NCBI RefSeq assembly: GCF_002224675.1
Contig: NZ_NMPZ01000016.1
Coordinates: forward strand, 1 to 64,000
Length of the DNA stretch: 64,000 nt
Source of the DNA: Segatella copri
GTDB lineage: Bacteria > Bacteroidota > Bacteroidia > Bacteroidales > Bacteroidaceae
Direction of reading: 5' to 3'
The notes beneath the pieces were generated by a model. The model was given only the letters and a program-made list of their open reading frames with translations, had not been told where the DNA came from and ran no database searches. The position numbers were made by a program, and so were the translations under genes. This document shows, one piece after another, positions 1-7,835 of the stretch; the stretch's first letter is position 1, and the number at the start of each line of letters is the position of its first letter.

Positions 1-350
1 CAGCGGATTGCAAATCCGCTGGGACGCCTAGCGGAAGACAGCCACCTCACGCATTGCAAATTCGTCGGGACGCCTAACGGAAGACAGTCACCTCACGCAT
101 TGCAAATTCGTCGGGACACCTAGCGGAAGAAAGGAAGATTTAAAATAAATATCCGCCCACCAGCTGTTGTGCGGCTGGAGAGATAGGCTTTTCCGGCTTA
201 TACTATTAGTTCTTCTGGCAACAAGTAAAGGTTACTCCGAAGACTATTTACGTTAAATCGATGCAGCAACGATAGTACTTACAGGGCACAGCGATAGTAC
301 TTACAAGATGCAGCGATAGTACTTACAAGATTCAGTGATAGTACTTACAA
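1..350. repeat. Long direct repeat, copy 1 (cut by window start)
   Basis: A non-coding repeat whose second copy is at 1220-1607. It opens with tandem ~57-bp subunits built on GGATTGCAAATCCGC and GGGACGCCTAGCGGAAGACA. It continues through a shared block (GGAAGATTTAAAATAAATAT) and ends in a 22-bp tandem array. Compared with copy 2 it lacks 66 bp between two CAGCTG sites, as if deleted between short homologies. No ORF here looks real. Confidence 0.85.
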
Positions 351-352
351 GA
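266..352. repeat. Tandem 22-bp repeat, four units
   Basis: GATAGTACTTACA starts at 271, 293, 315 and 337, an exact 22-bp period. Each unit carries the palindrome AGTACT. A three-unit version ends copy 2 (starts 1556, 1578, 1600). The units adjoin without spacers, so this is a tandem repeat and not a CRISPR array. Confidence 0.85.
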
Positions 353-427
353 CAGCAACAAACGAGATAACTTCGAAAAATAGGAAGATAGGATTAGTAT
401 AATTTTCATTAAAAAAGCAACCTAAAA

Positions 428-459
428 GTTGCAACAAATCGTTTTTATTCATATCTTTG
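428..459 (+). promoter_or_regulatory. Promoter of the XRE regulator gene
   Basis: GTTG at 428-431, a 20-nt spacer, then TATCTTTG at 452-459, matching the Bacteroidota TTTG-N19/21-TAnnTTTG promoter. Transcription should start near 466, so translation cannot begin at the upstream in-frame codon at 429. Confidence 0.75.
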
Positions 460-470
460 CATTATACACT

Positions 471-791
471 ATGCTGCATAAAAATATGAAAGAGAAAACA
501 TTAAGATTCTTAGAGGCACATGAAAGCCATGAAGCCTCTTCATTTGTAGATGAAGCCAAGTGGAGACAGGAAAACAATGCCTGGATAAGATGGTCGCAGA
601 GCATTGCGCTAAAAATTGTCGATTTCATGCAAGAGAACAATTTATCAAGAGCTGATATTGCTGAGCGGTTGGGATGCACTCCACAATACGTAAGCAAAAT
701 TTTGTCCGGAAAGACTAACTTCTCGTTCAAAACCATCGCAGAAATTGAACGCCGACTTGGTATTTCTTGTATGGAAAAAGCTTTTGCATAA
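471..791 (+). CDS. Small XRE/HTH_3 DNA-binding protein, antitoxin-like
   Basis: A 106-residue protein from ATG 471, or 101 residues from ATG 486. The C-terminal half is a Cro/C1-type helix-turn-helix: ADIAERLGCTPQYVSKILSG is helix-turn-recognition helix, followed by FKTIAEIERRLGI. The N-terminal ~45 residues are acidic and helical. The size and layout resemble the antitoxins of HigBA-like modules, but no toxin ORF lies on either side, so it is either an orphan antitoxin or a stand-alone regulator. An in-frame start at 429 is excluded because the promoter -7 box lies at 452-459. The gene sits alone between two long direct repeats, suggesting a mobile or recombining cassette. The HTH call is certain; the biological role is unknown. 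Confidence 0.8.
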   Translation: MLHKNMKEKTLRFLEAHESHEASSFVDEAKWRQENNAWIRWSQSIALKIVDFMQENNLSRADIAERLGCTPQYVSKILSGKTNFSFKTIAEIERRLGISCMEKAFA

Positions 792-1219
792 TGCCTGAAA
801 ACTCTCGCAACCCACTCTTCACCTGAATATTTTTTCATCGGATTACGCTGAGTTAACAGAGCATTCTTGTTCCACGGATTACGCACGGATTCCGTCAGGC
901 GTCTGTCTTCCGTGAGGCGTCCCAGCGGATTTGCAACCGTCAGGCGTCCCAGCGGATTTGCAATCCGCTGTAAAAAAACGTTCGACCTATGAAACCGGGG
1001 GATTTGCAATCCCCCCTCAATCTATAAACAGCTAGCGAAAAAATCTGGGGTGAAGAGTGGTGAAGAGTCGAGCGCACTCTTCACCCTACCAAATCAGCTC
1101 ATACACAAATACTTACACCACTCCGGTGAAGGGTGAAGAGTATTTTTGAAATTGGCGGATAATCATTACAAGTTACAGCGGATTACAAATCCGCAAAGAA
1201 AAGGTCGAACATTTTTTAA
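792..1219. other. Non-coding, repeat-rich spacer
   Basis: No convincing gene. It holds inverted copies of the 57-bp subunit at 891-970 and several ACTCTTCACC / GGTGAAGAGT words. One pair forms a 10-bp hairpin (1059-1068 with 1076-1085). Partial CAGCGGATT copies run into the long repeat at 1220. Confidence 0.6.
891..970. repeat. Inverted copies of the 57-bp subunit
   Basis: GGCGTCCCAGCGGATTTGCA occurs at 917-936 and again, with one more copy of its core, up to 970. It is the reverse complement of the motif that opens the repeats at 1 and 1220. The XRE gene is therefore flanked by both direct and inverted copies of one repeat family. Confidence 0.75.
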
Positions 1220-1607
1220 CAGCGGATTGCAAATCCGCTGGGACGCCTAACGGAAGACAGCCACCTCACGCATTGCAAATCCGCTGGGACGCCTAGCGGA
1301 AGACAGCCACCTCACGCATTGCAAATTCGTCGGGACACCTAGCGAAAGAAAGGAAGATTTAAAATAAATATCCGCCCACCAGCTGATTTCCACTTGCACA
1401 ACAGGTGTTGGGCGAGCGCATATCAGCTGTTATGCAAGCGCACAACAGCTGTTGTGCGGCTGGAGAGATAGGCTTTTCCGGCTTATACTATTAGTCCTTC
1501 TGGCAACAAGTAAAGGTTACTCCGAAGACTATTTACATTAAATCGATGCAGCAACGATAATACTTACAAGGCACAGCGATAGTACTTACAAGATGCAGCG
1601 ATAGTAC
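1220..1607. repeat. Long direct repeat, copy 2
   Basis: Nearly the same sequence as 1-350. It has an extra 66 bp (about 1381-1446) that ends in an 18-bp perfect palindrome, GCACAACAGCTGTTGTGC. It closes with three units of the 22-bp tandem repeat. Small substitutions between copies show that they are diverging. Confidence 0.85.
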
Positions 1608-1653
1608 AGTTATCTATCGCCTGGCTTATGGGGAGAACTTGTATCTGATAATT

Positions 1654-2082
1654 TTATGATTTCAATTGATGCAATTGCTCATGGGTTAAGCCTGTCAGTT
1701 CCATGATAGAGTCATCATCCATACCCTTTAATAGCATTTTCTTCGCTATATCAAGACTTTTGTGATAACTACCTCTTGCTTCACCTTTGGCAAAACCCTT
1801 AGCTTCTCCTTCATCAATACCATTCATGTAATAGCTCATTAAGACACCATAGTAATCATCGGCGGCCTTTAAGCTTTCATCATATTTCTCTTGCTCTTCC
1901 TGACTCAGACAGCGGGAATCTGCCAGTTCAGCTAGACGCTTGAAAATCTTCTTCTGTGCCGTAAACGGCATTCTCTCTAATGCTTCCATATGCTTTAATA
2001 CATAAATCCATTTGTCAAAATCACTTTCACATTCTTCAGCCTTCTTGTCAAAGAAAGGAAGAGACAAGTAGATGTGAAGGGG
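1654..2082 (-). pseudogene. Truncated Rpn/PD-(D/E)XK transposase-type nuclease (C-terminal remnant)
   Basis: The open frame (137 residues from a TTG at 2067) matches only the C-terminal half of the Rpn / PDDEXK_2 family (recombination-promoting nucleases). It has the EECESDFDKWIYVLKHME block, then the AKGFAKGEARG low-complexity helix and the DDDSIMELTGLTHEQLHQL tail. Reading upstream in frame, family-like residues continue for only a few codons before a TAA at 2083-2085. The catalytic N-terminal domain is absent. No start codon with a clear ribosome site is visible. I infer a decayed gene that is not functional. It lies just after the long repeat at 1220-1607, consistent with past rearrangement here. 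Confidence 0.75.
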
Positions 2083-2290
2083 TTAATATATTTACCCATG
2101 GCAAAATATTGAGATAATTGATATCTGATGGCAAATTTACGATTTTTCTCTGAAAACTCCAAGAAAAAAATGCAAAAAATTGAAAAACCATAGAATTTAC
2201 CTCTATTGAATAACAAAACTATTCCGCCTCGCCGGATATGTCGTTCATCCACGTAATCCGATGAATAATGACACACCCTCACAGAGGATA

Positions 2291-2324
2291 AAAAGGTGGA
2301 TTTTCAGCAGAAAATCCACCTTTT
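2291..2324. terminator. Perfect 15-bp hairpin before the GH51 promoter
   Basis: Arm 2291-2305 pairs perfectly with 2310-2324 around a 4-nt loop, with A and T runs on the outer ends, so it can terminate in either direction. It insulates GH51 from the repeat region. Its arms carry TCCACCT, the core of the operator at 2339-2351, 30 bp upstream of it; this may be chance. Confidence 0.75.
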
Positions 2325-2338
2325 ACACTATATTCTCC

Positions 2339-2378
2339 GTTTTGTCCACCTCTTTTCCGTGTATTTTGTGTACTTTTG
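2339..2378 (+). promoter_or_regulatory. GH51 promoter with putative arabinan operator
   Basis: GTTTTGTCCACCT at 2339-2351, then 19 nt, then TACTTTTG at 2371-2378. The same motif, the same 19-nt gap and the same -7 box occur upstream of the arabinan susC-like gene at 16606-16666 on the other strand. This points to one activator controlling both. The GH51 leader is about 100 nt long. Confidence 0.75.
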
Positions 2379-2482
2379 CGGCTGTGTATGAATCGCAGCA
2401 GGAAGTAACTTCCAAAAGCTGCGGCTTCATGCTACCAGCAAATAACAAGCAACAAAATAAAAACAAGCCTAAAGAATAAACA

Positions 2483-4924
2483 ATGAATAAGAAAAGACAT
2501 TTTTTACTCTCGGCTGTGCTCGCCACAACATTGGCAGCCAACGCCCAAGTAACCATCAACGTAGATGCCTCTAACCCAGGCGTCAAGGTTTCACCTAATT
2601 TATATGGTATCTTCTTCGAGGATATCAACCATGCTGCCGATGGCGGACTCTATGCCGAACTCATCAGCAACCGCTCCTTTGAGGATGACGACAAGAACAT
2701 CCCTACTTGGAAAACTTCCGCTCAGGAAGGCGCAAAAATCCAGACACAACTCATCAACAAGGGTCTGCTCAACAAGGCACAGGGCAAGGCTCTCCAGCTT
2801 ACCATCGCGGCAAAGCCTGCTGCCACAGCCTCTCTCATCAACGAAGGCTTCTGGGGCATCAACGCCGTTCAGGGCAGAACCTACAAGCTCTCTTTCTGGG
2901 CAAAGGGTAGCTACAAGGGCGGATTGAAGGCTCGCCTCACCAACGCAAAGGGCGACAAGGTTTATGCAGAAACATCCCTCAATGCCAAGGTGGGCAAGAA
3001 GTGGACAAAATATACAGCTGAACTCACAGCCAATGCCAACGATGCGAAAGCACAGTTTGAACTCGTAGCCAACGGAAAGGGTACCATCGTTCTCGACGTG
3101 GTTAGCCTCTTCCCTCCTACTTTCAAGAATCGCGAAAACGGCTTGCGCCCTGATTTGGCTCAGCTTCTCTATAACATCCATCCTAAGTTCGTCCGCTTCC
3201 CAGGCGGTTGCTACGTAGAGGGACAGGAATCTCCTGAGAATGCATTCCACTGGGAGAAGACCATCGGTCCTATCGAGGAGCGTCCGGGACATAAGAATGT
3301 GAACTGGCGCTATCGCACCAGCGACGGTATGGGATTCGACGAGTATCTGCAGTTGGCTGAGGATTTGAATGCCAAACCGCTCTATGTAGTAAACGTAGGT
3401 TTGTGGCATGGCGGTATGACTCCTGTGGATAGCATCCAGCCTTGGATTGACGAGTGCATGAATGCCCTGGAGTATGCCAATGGTCCTGTTACCTCCAAGT
3501 ATGGTGCGCTGCGTGCCAAGAACGGTCATCCGGAACCATACAACATCGAGTATCTGGAGATTGGTAATGAGAACAACCAGCCGGATCCTGCGGCTCAGAG
3601 CGACCACTACTACGAGCGCTTCAAGAAGTTTAAGGATGCCGTTCTGGCGAAATATCCTAAGATGCACCTCATCGGCAACGTGGTGGCTTGGGGCGATGAT
3701 AACCCTAAGTGGGAAAGCAACGAGAGCGTAGAGCTGCTCGATGAGCACTACTACAGAAACCCAGCCTGGTTTGCAGAGAACTTCAACAAGTATGACAACT
3801 ACAACCGCAAGGGCAGCGAGATTTATGTAGGCGAATATGCCGTAACCCAGGGCTTCGGCAATATGGGTTCGCTCGATGCAGCACTCGGTGAGGCTGTCTA
3901 TATGATGGGCATCGAGAACAATTCTGATATTGTGACCATGGCATCCTACGCTCCTATCTTCGCCAACCTCAACAACCGTATGTGGGCACCGGATATGATT
4001 CAATATACATCTGATAAGGTATTCGGAACTCCATCCTACTACGTCCAGAACGTGATGGCGAACAACATCGGTACCCGTGTATTGAAGGTGAACCAGGAGA
4101 ATCCATACAAGTATGATCAGGCTCGTGTAAAGCCAGCCATCTGCCGTGTGGGCATGGGAACATGGGGCACCCAGGTTTCTTTCGAGGACAAGGGCTACAG
4201 CGATGAGAACGGCAAGGCGCTGCCAATGACACTCCAGGAACTGCCTACCGATATCCATGGACAGTGGAAGGCAGACGGCAGCCTCATCAAGCAGACCAGC
4301 AACGAGGAGAGCTGCATCCGTCTGAACCCAGGCGAGATTACCAGCAACGGTTATATATATAAGGTACGCGCGAAGAAGGATGCCGGCAACGAAGGTTTCC
4401 TCATCATCTTCAACTACGTGGATAAGAACAACTACTGCTGGTTGAACCTTGGTGGCTGGAACAATACCCAGCATGGTGTGGAGTCTATTGTGAATGGTGC
4501 CAAGAGCCAGATTGCTACCTGCCCTGGCAAGATTGAAACCGGCAAGTGGTACGATATCGAGCTGAAGGTAGTAGGCGACAGCATCTTCGCCAAGTTGGAT
4601 GGCAAGGAGGTATTCGCTACCAAGCTGAAGGCAAACACCCTTCCTGGCATCTTCTCTACAGCCACACTCGATGAGAAGACTGGCGAGGTAATCCTGAAGA
4701 TTGCCAACACCAGCACCGAGCACACCACAGCGAAGATCAATCTTCAGGGCAAGGAGATTAAGGCTGGCAAACTCATCCGCCTTTCTGCCAAGAACGGTCT
4801 GGAGGAGAACACCATCGACAACCCTACCAACATCTATCCTGTAGAAAACTACGTAACTACAGAGAAGAATGGTGCTACGGTAGAGATTCCTGCCAGCTCG
4901 CTGAACATCATCAGATTGAAGTAG
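2483..4924 (+). CDS. GH51 alpha-L-arabinofuranosidase
   Basis: Releases terminal arabinofuranose from arabinan or arabinoxylan side chains and oligosaccharides by a retaining mechanism. The 813-residue protein has an SPI signal peptide ending near LAANA/Q, so it is periplasmic or secreted. An N-terminal CBM4_9-like beta-sandwich covers roughly residues 60-210. The GH51 barrel follows, with acid/base E363 in EIGNEN and nucleophile E451 in YVGEYAV. A laminin-G/DUF1080-like sandwich sits around 590-720, before the C-terminal beta domain. It is transcribed away from the arabinan operon at 6.6-16.5 kb but shares that operon's promoter motif, so it very probably belongs to the same regulon. Substrate preference (arabinan versus arabinoxylan) is inferred from the GH43 neighbours. 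Confidence 0.95.
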   Translation: MNKKRHFLLSAVLATTLAANAQVTINVDASNPGVKVSPNLYGIFFEDINHAADGGLYAELISNRSFEDDDKNIPTWKTSAQEGAKIQTQLINKGLLNKAQGKALQLTIAAKPAATASLINEGFWGINAVQGRTYKLSFWAKGSYKGGLKARLTNAKGDKVYAETSLNAKVGKKWTKYTAELTANANDAKAQFELVANGKGTIVLDVVSLFPPTFKNRENGLRPDLAQLLYNIHPKFVRFPGGCYVEGQESPENAFHWEKTIGPIEERPGHKNVNWRYRTSDGMGFDEYLQLAEDLNAKPLYVVNVGLWHGGMTPVDSIQPWIDECMNALEYANGPVTSKYGALRAKNGHPEPYNIEYLEIGNENNQPDPAAQSDHYYERFKKFKDAVLAKYPKMHLIGNVVAWGDDNPKWESNESVELLDEHYYRNPAWFAENFNKYDNYNRKGSEIYVGEYAVTQGFGNMGSLDAALGEAVYMMGIENNSDIVTMASYAPIFANLNNRMWAPDMIQYTSDKVFGTPSYYVQNVMANNIGTRVLKVNQENPYKYDQARVKPAICRVGMGTWGTQVSFEDKGYSDENGKALPMTLQELPTDIHGQWKADGSLIKQTSNEESCIRLNPGEITSNGYIYKVRAKKDAGNEGFLIIFNYVDKNNYCWLNLGGWNNTQHGVESIVNGAKSQIATCPGKIETGKWYDIELKVVGDSIFAKLDGKEVFATKLKANTLPGIFSTATLDEKTGEVILKIANTSTEHTTAKINLQGKEIKAGKLIRLSAKNGLEENTIDNPTNIYPVENYVTTEKNGATVEIPASSLNIIRLK

Positions 4925-5032
4925 AAAGATTGAAACAAGAAACAAGCTACATCCAGGGCATCAGCCCTGGATATACCCAATATATTGATACATTTTTGAA
5001 TAGTTGATAGAAAAGTTAGTTAGAAAATGGAA

Positions 5033-5063
5033 GGCGGCAACCTGCGTGATGCAGATTGCCGCC
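5033..5063. terminator. Bidirectional terminator between GH51 and the permease
   Basis: GGCGGCAA (5033-5040) pairs with TTGCCGCC (5056-5063), and an inner CTGC/GCAG extends the stem with one mismatch. It lies between the convergent ends of GH51 and the NCS2 permease. Confidence 0.75.
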
Positions 5064-5085
5064 TCGTTGTTATCTATCGCTTCAT

Positions 5086-6390
5086 TTAGCTGAAAACATA
5101 ATTGAAGAGCAGGAAGATGCTCAGAATATAGAGCGTAAGATTCAGATCCTTGAACTTACCCACCATCATCTTGATGAGCACATAACTCAGGATGCCGAGG
5201 CAGATGCCATCGGCGATGCTGTAACAGAGCACCATCGTAATCATCGTGATGAAGGCAGGGAACGACTCGGAAATATCCTCCAACTCAATCTTCTTGAACG
5301 AATCAATCATCAATACACCCACCATTACCAGGGCACCACTGGTGGCTGCACTCGGAATCAGCAGGAAGATAGGAGCCAGGAAAATGCTCAGGATAAACAT
5401 CAAACCCACAAAGAAAGATGTCAAACCCGACTTACCGCCCTCGGCAACACCCGAAGCACTCTCCACATAAGTGGTAATGGTAGAGCTGCCCAGCAGGGCA
5501 CCCGCCGTGGTACCGATGGCATCACTCATCATCGCCTCCTTCACACCAGGAATCTCACCCTTCTCATTCTCCTTGATACCCAACTTGGAAACCAATCCCA
5601 ACACCGTTCCGATGGTATCGAAGATGTTGACAAGCAACAGGGAGAAAACCACCATAAACATCTTAGGTGTAAAGAAGCCCGAGAAATCGAACTGGCAGAA
5701 GATTGGAGCAATGCTGTGAGGGGTAGATACCGGCATCCAGTTGTCAGAGAACTGGGTTACGCCCATCGGAATACCTATCAAGGTAGAGATGATGATGGCG
5801 ATGAACAGGGAGCCCTTCACTCTTCTCGCCATCAGACAGCCACAGAGCAGGATGCTGATGAGACCCAGGATGCTGACTGGCGTAAACTTGCCGAGCTGCA
5901 CGAAAGTATCAGCATTGGCTGTAATGATGCCCGCATTCTTCAAACCGATAAAGGCGATAAACATACCGATACCTGCCGATATGGCAAAGCGGAGGTTTTT
6001 CGGAATGCACTCCAATATCTTGTCACGGATATTGAGGAAGGTGATGGCCAGGAAGATGATACCCTCTACGAGCAATACTGCCAAAGCCTGCTGCCAGGTC
6101 AAGCCCATTGCCTGACAAAGGGTGAAGGCGAAGAAGGCGTTCAGTCCCATGCTAGGAGCCTGGGCAAAAGGCAACTTTGCCATGAAAGCCAGCAGGAAGG
6201 TGGCAATGGCAGAAGCGATGGCTGTGGCAGTAAAGAGAGCCCCCTTGTCCATGCCTGTGGTGGCAAGGATGGTAGGGTTTACTGCCAGGATGTAACACAT
6301 GGTCAAGAAGGTAGTCATACCAGCTATCAATTCCGTCTTGACCGTAGTAGTCTTCGGGTCGAAGCCCAATAATGCTTTTAATTTATTCAT
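5086..6390 (-). CDS. NCS2-family (AzgA/PbuG-type) purine permease
   Basis: An inner-membrane proton symporter for hypoxanthine, guanine or adenine, of the azaguanine-like branch of NCS2. At 434 residues it has the family's usual length and about 12-14 hydrophobic segments. The N-terminus KTTTVKTELIAGMTTFLTMC and the block APSMGLNAFFAF are typical of this branch, as is the later TIGTVLGL segment. It has its own promoter (TATCTTTG at 6480-6487), so it is probably not part of the arabinan operon that ends just upstream on the same strand. I saw no purine riboswitch in the ~90-nt leader. The exact substrate cannot be read from the sequence. Confidence 0.92.
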   Translation of the reverse strand: MNKLKALLGFDPKTTTVKTELIAGMTTFLTMCYILAVNPTILATTGMDKGALFTATAIASAIATFLLAFMAKLPFAQAPSMGLNAFFAFTLCQAMGLTWQQALAVLLVEGIIFLAITFLNIRDKILECIPKNLRFAISAGIGMFIAFIGLKNAGIITANADTFVQLGKFTPVSILGLISILLCGCLMARRVKGSLFIAIIISTLIGIPMGVTQFSDNWMPVSTPHSIAPIFCQFDFSGFFTPKMFMVVFSLLLVNIFDTIGTVLGLVSKLGIKENEKGEIPGVKEAMMSDAIGTTAGALLGSSTITTYVESASGVAEGGKSGLTSFFVGLMFILSIFLAPIFLLIPSAATSGALVMVGVLMIDSFKKIELEDISESFPAFITMITMVLCYSIADGICLGILSYVLIKMMVGKFKDLNLTLYILSIFLLFNYVFS

Positions 6391-6479
6391 TTCTTATATT
6401 GCGATTGTTATTTCTCTTTTTTTCTCTATTTTCTCGTCCCCATTTCCACAACCCAATCCCATTGTTTTTTCGGGGCGAA

Positions 6480-6558
6480 CAAAGATAAGAAAAAATAATG
6501 AAGAATGCCTTATTTTACATGTTTTTAACTACACAGAACGCCTTATTTTACAAGTTTC
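6480..6558 (-). promoter_or_regulatory. Permease promoter with two upstream direct repeats
   Basis: On the minus strand the -7 box TATCTTTG occupies 6487-6480. Directly upstream lie two 22-bp direct repeats, 6502-6523 and 6537-6558, 35 bp apart, sharing GCCTTATTTTACA on the plus strand. The proximal one covers the expected -33 region, as an operator or activator site might. Confidence 0.6.
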
Positions 6559-6631
6559 CGGATTTTAATATGCTGCCATATCATACAGAAGGCAAGCGAC
6601 TGGTAAAAATCGGTATCAGCTTCGACATATC

Positions 6632-7696
6632 TTATTCCAGCGTCAACCAGCCATCTTTTGTCCAGTTGATTTTCTTCTGAACCAGGATGCTGGCACCATT
6701 CTTCGGCACGCTGTAACCATGGCAGAAGAAGAAATCGCCATCAGGGAAGGAGTAGGCAGAACAATGACCCATCGCCTCATATTCCTTCTTGTCGCCTTCC
6801 AGCAGCAGGGTGCCACCGCCATTGCGCATATCCTTGCCTTCTTTATCCAGATAAGGACCAGCCACCTTCTTGCTTCTGCCTACAGCAACACGGTAAGTAC
6901 TCTTCATACCCTGGCAGCAGTAATCCCAACTGACGAAGAGATAGTAATAACCACCATGCTTCATGATGAAAGGAGCCTCGATGGCATTGGTGCCGGCATC
7001 ACGGGAAGTAGGATTGGTAGGCACATCCATCTGATTGAGCGCATAACGGCGGGCAATGGTCTGAGGCTTGGCGCCCTTCTTCACATGCATCGTCTTCTTG
7101 TCTAAAGGAATAAGCTGGATACCATCCCAGAAAGAACCCCAGGTAAGCCAAGGCTTTCCCTTCTCATCAATCACAAAATTCGGATCAATGGCATTCCAGT
7201 TGTCTCTACCACCCTTTGAAGATATGAGGCAGCCCTCATCCTTCCATCCATCAGTATCGGCGAGCGAAGAATTGCTCAGCAATCCGATGGCAGAAGTATT
7301 CTTGCCAAAGGTAGAACAGGAATAAGCCATATACCACTTATTCTTATACCTGATGACATCCGGTGCCCAGGTATGACTCTCATAACCCGGCACACTATCA
7401 TGGGTCCATGCAGGAAAAGCACCACGAGCCTCATCCTTCAATACACCCTGCGGATTCAGGGTCCAGTGCTGGCGGTCGGTAGAAGTCATCTGAGCCACTC
7501 CATGCCCCGTACAGTAAAGATAGTACTTGCCATTCTCGTAAGCCATCACGGGATCATGAACCATTGGTGAATCCACCACAACCGGCTGTGAAAGAGCCGT
7601 CTGCGCCTTTGCGGAAACGGCGGAAACGGCACAAGCCGCCACTAAGGGTATAGAGAGAACCCATACTCTTATATCTTTAATCAAAAAATTATTCAT
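6632..7696 (-). CDS. GH43 endo-alpha-1,5-L-arabinanase (periplasmic)
   Basis: Hydrolyses alpha-1,5-arabinan chains by an inverting mechanism. The 354-residue five-bladed propeller has the three GH43 acidic residues in order: D48 in VHDP (general base), D170 in AIDP (pKa modulator) and E239 in IEAP (general acid). SHTWAPDV and WGSFWDG are typical of bacterial arabinanases. An SPI signal peptide (hydrophobic stretch ~12-29, ending SAKA/Q) and the lack of a lipobox indicate the periplasm, in contrast to the lipoprotein GH43 upstream. Last gene of the arabinan operon, 139 nt after the other GH43 and separated from it by a hairpin. It may act on imported arabino-oligosaccharides. Confidence 0.92.
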   Translation of the reverse strand: MNNFLIKDIRVWVLSIPLVAACAVSAVSAKAQTALSQPVVVDSPMVHDPVMAYENGKYYLYCTGHGVAQMTSTDRQHWTLNPQGVLKDEARGAFPAWTHDSVPGYESHTWAPDVIRYKNKWYMAYSCSTFGKNTSAIGLLSNSSLADTDGWKDEGCLISSKGGRDNWNAIDPNFVIDEKGKPWLTWGSFWDGIQLIPLDKKTMHVKKGAKPQTIARRYALNQMDVPTNPTSRDAGTNAIEAPFIMKHGGYYYLFVSWDYCCQGMKSTYRVAVGRSKKVAGPYLDKEGKDMRNGGGTLLLEGDKKEYEAMGHCSAYSFPDGDFFFCHGYSVPKNGASILVQKKINWTKDGWLTLE

Positions 7697-7744
7697 ACGT
7701 CTTTTTGTTACTGTTTATAGGATTACTTACTAAGTTGAGTTATT

Positions 7745-7780
7745 AAAAAAGGGAGCTGAATGCTTCACAGCTTAGCTCCC
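7745..7780 (-). terminator. Intercistronic terminator-like hairpin
   Basis: GGGAGCT (7751-7757) pairs with AGCTCCC (7774-7780). Read on the minus strand, the stem is followed by six T. It lies between the two GH43 genes with no TAnnTTTG box after it, so it probably attenuates rather than ends transcription. A small CCGCAGATGCGG hairpin is nearby at about 7799. Confidence 0.65.
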
Positions 7781-7835
7781 CTTATGACTGTTAAAAAACC
7801 GCAGATGCGGTCATATTTAAAACTAACTAAAGATC

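Noticed and set aside
266..352. CRISPR-like 22-bp repeats
   Set aside because: Units are directly adjacent with no spacers.
1995..2282. 95-codon minus-strand frame over the nuclease remnant
   Set aside because: No recognisable features; overlaps the better-supported remnant in another frame.
2600..4945. 781-codon open frame antisense to GH51
   Set aside because: It mirrors the GH51 codon pattern, has no family resemblance or promoter, and GH51 is clearly coding.
5056..6372. 438-codon open frame antisense to the NCS2 permease
   Set aside because: His/Gln/Arg-rich low-complexity translation, opposite a clear membrane transporter.
6391..6480. Purine riboswitch in the permease leader
   Set aside because: The leader is A/G-rich and shows no three-way-junction-like pairing or conserved core words.
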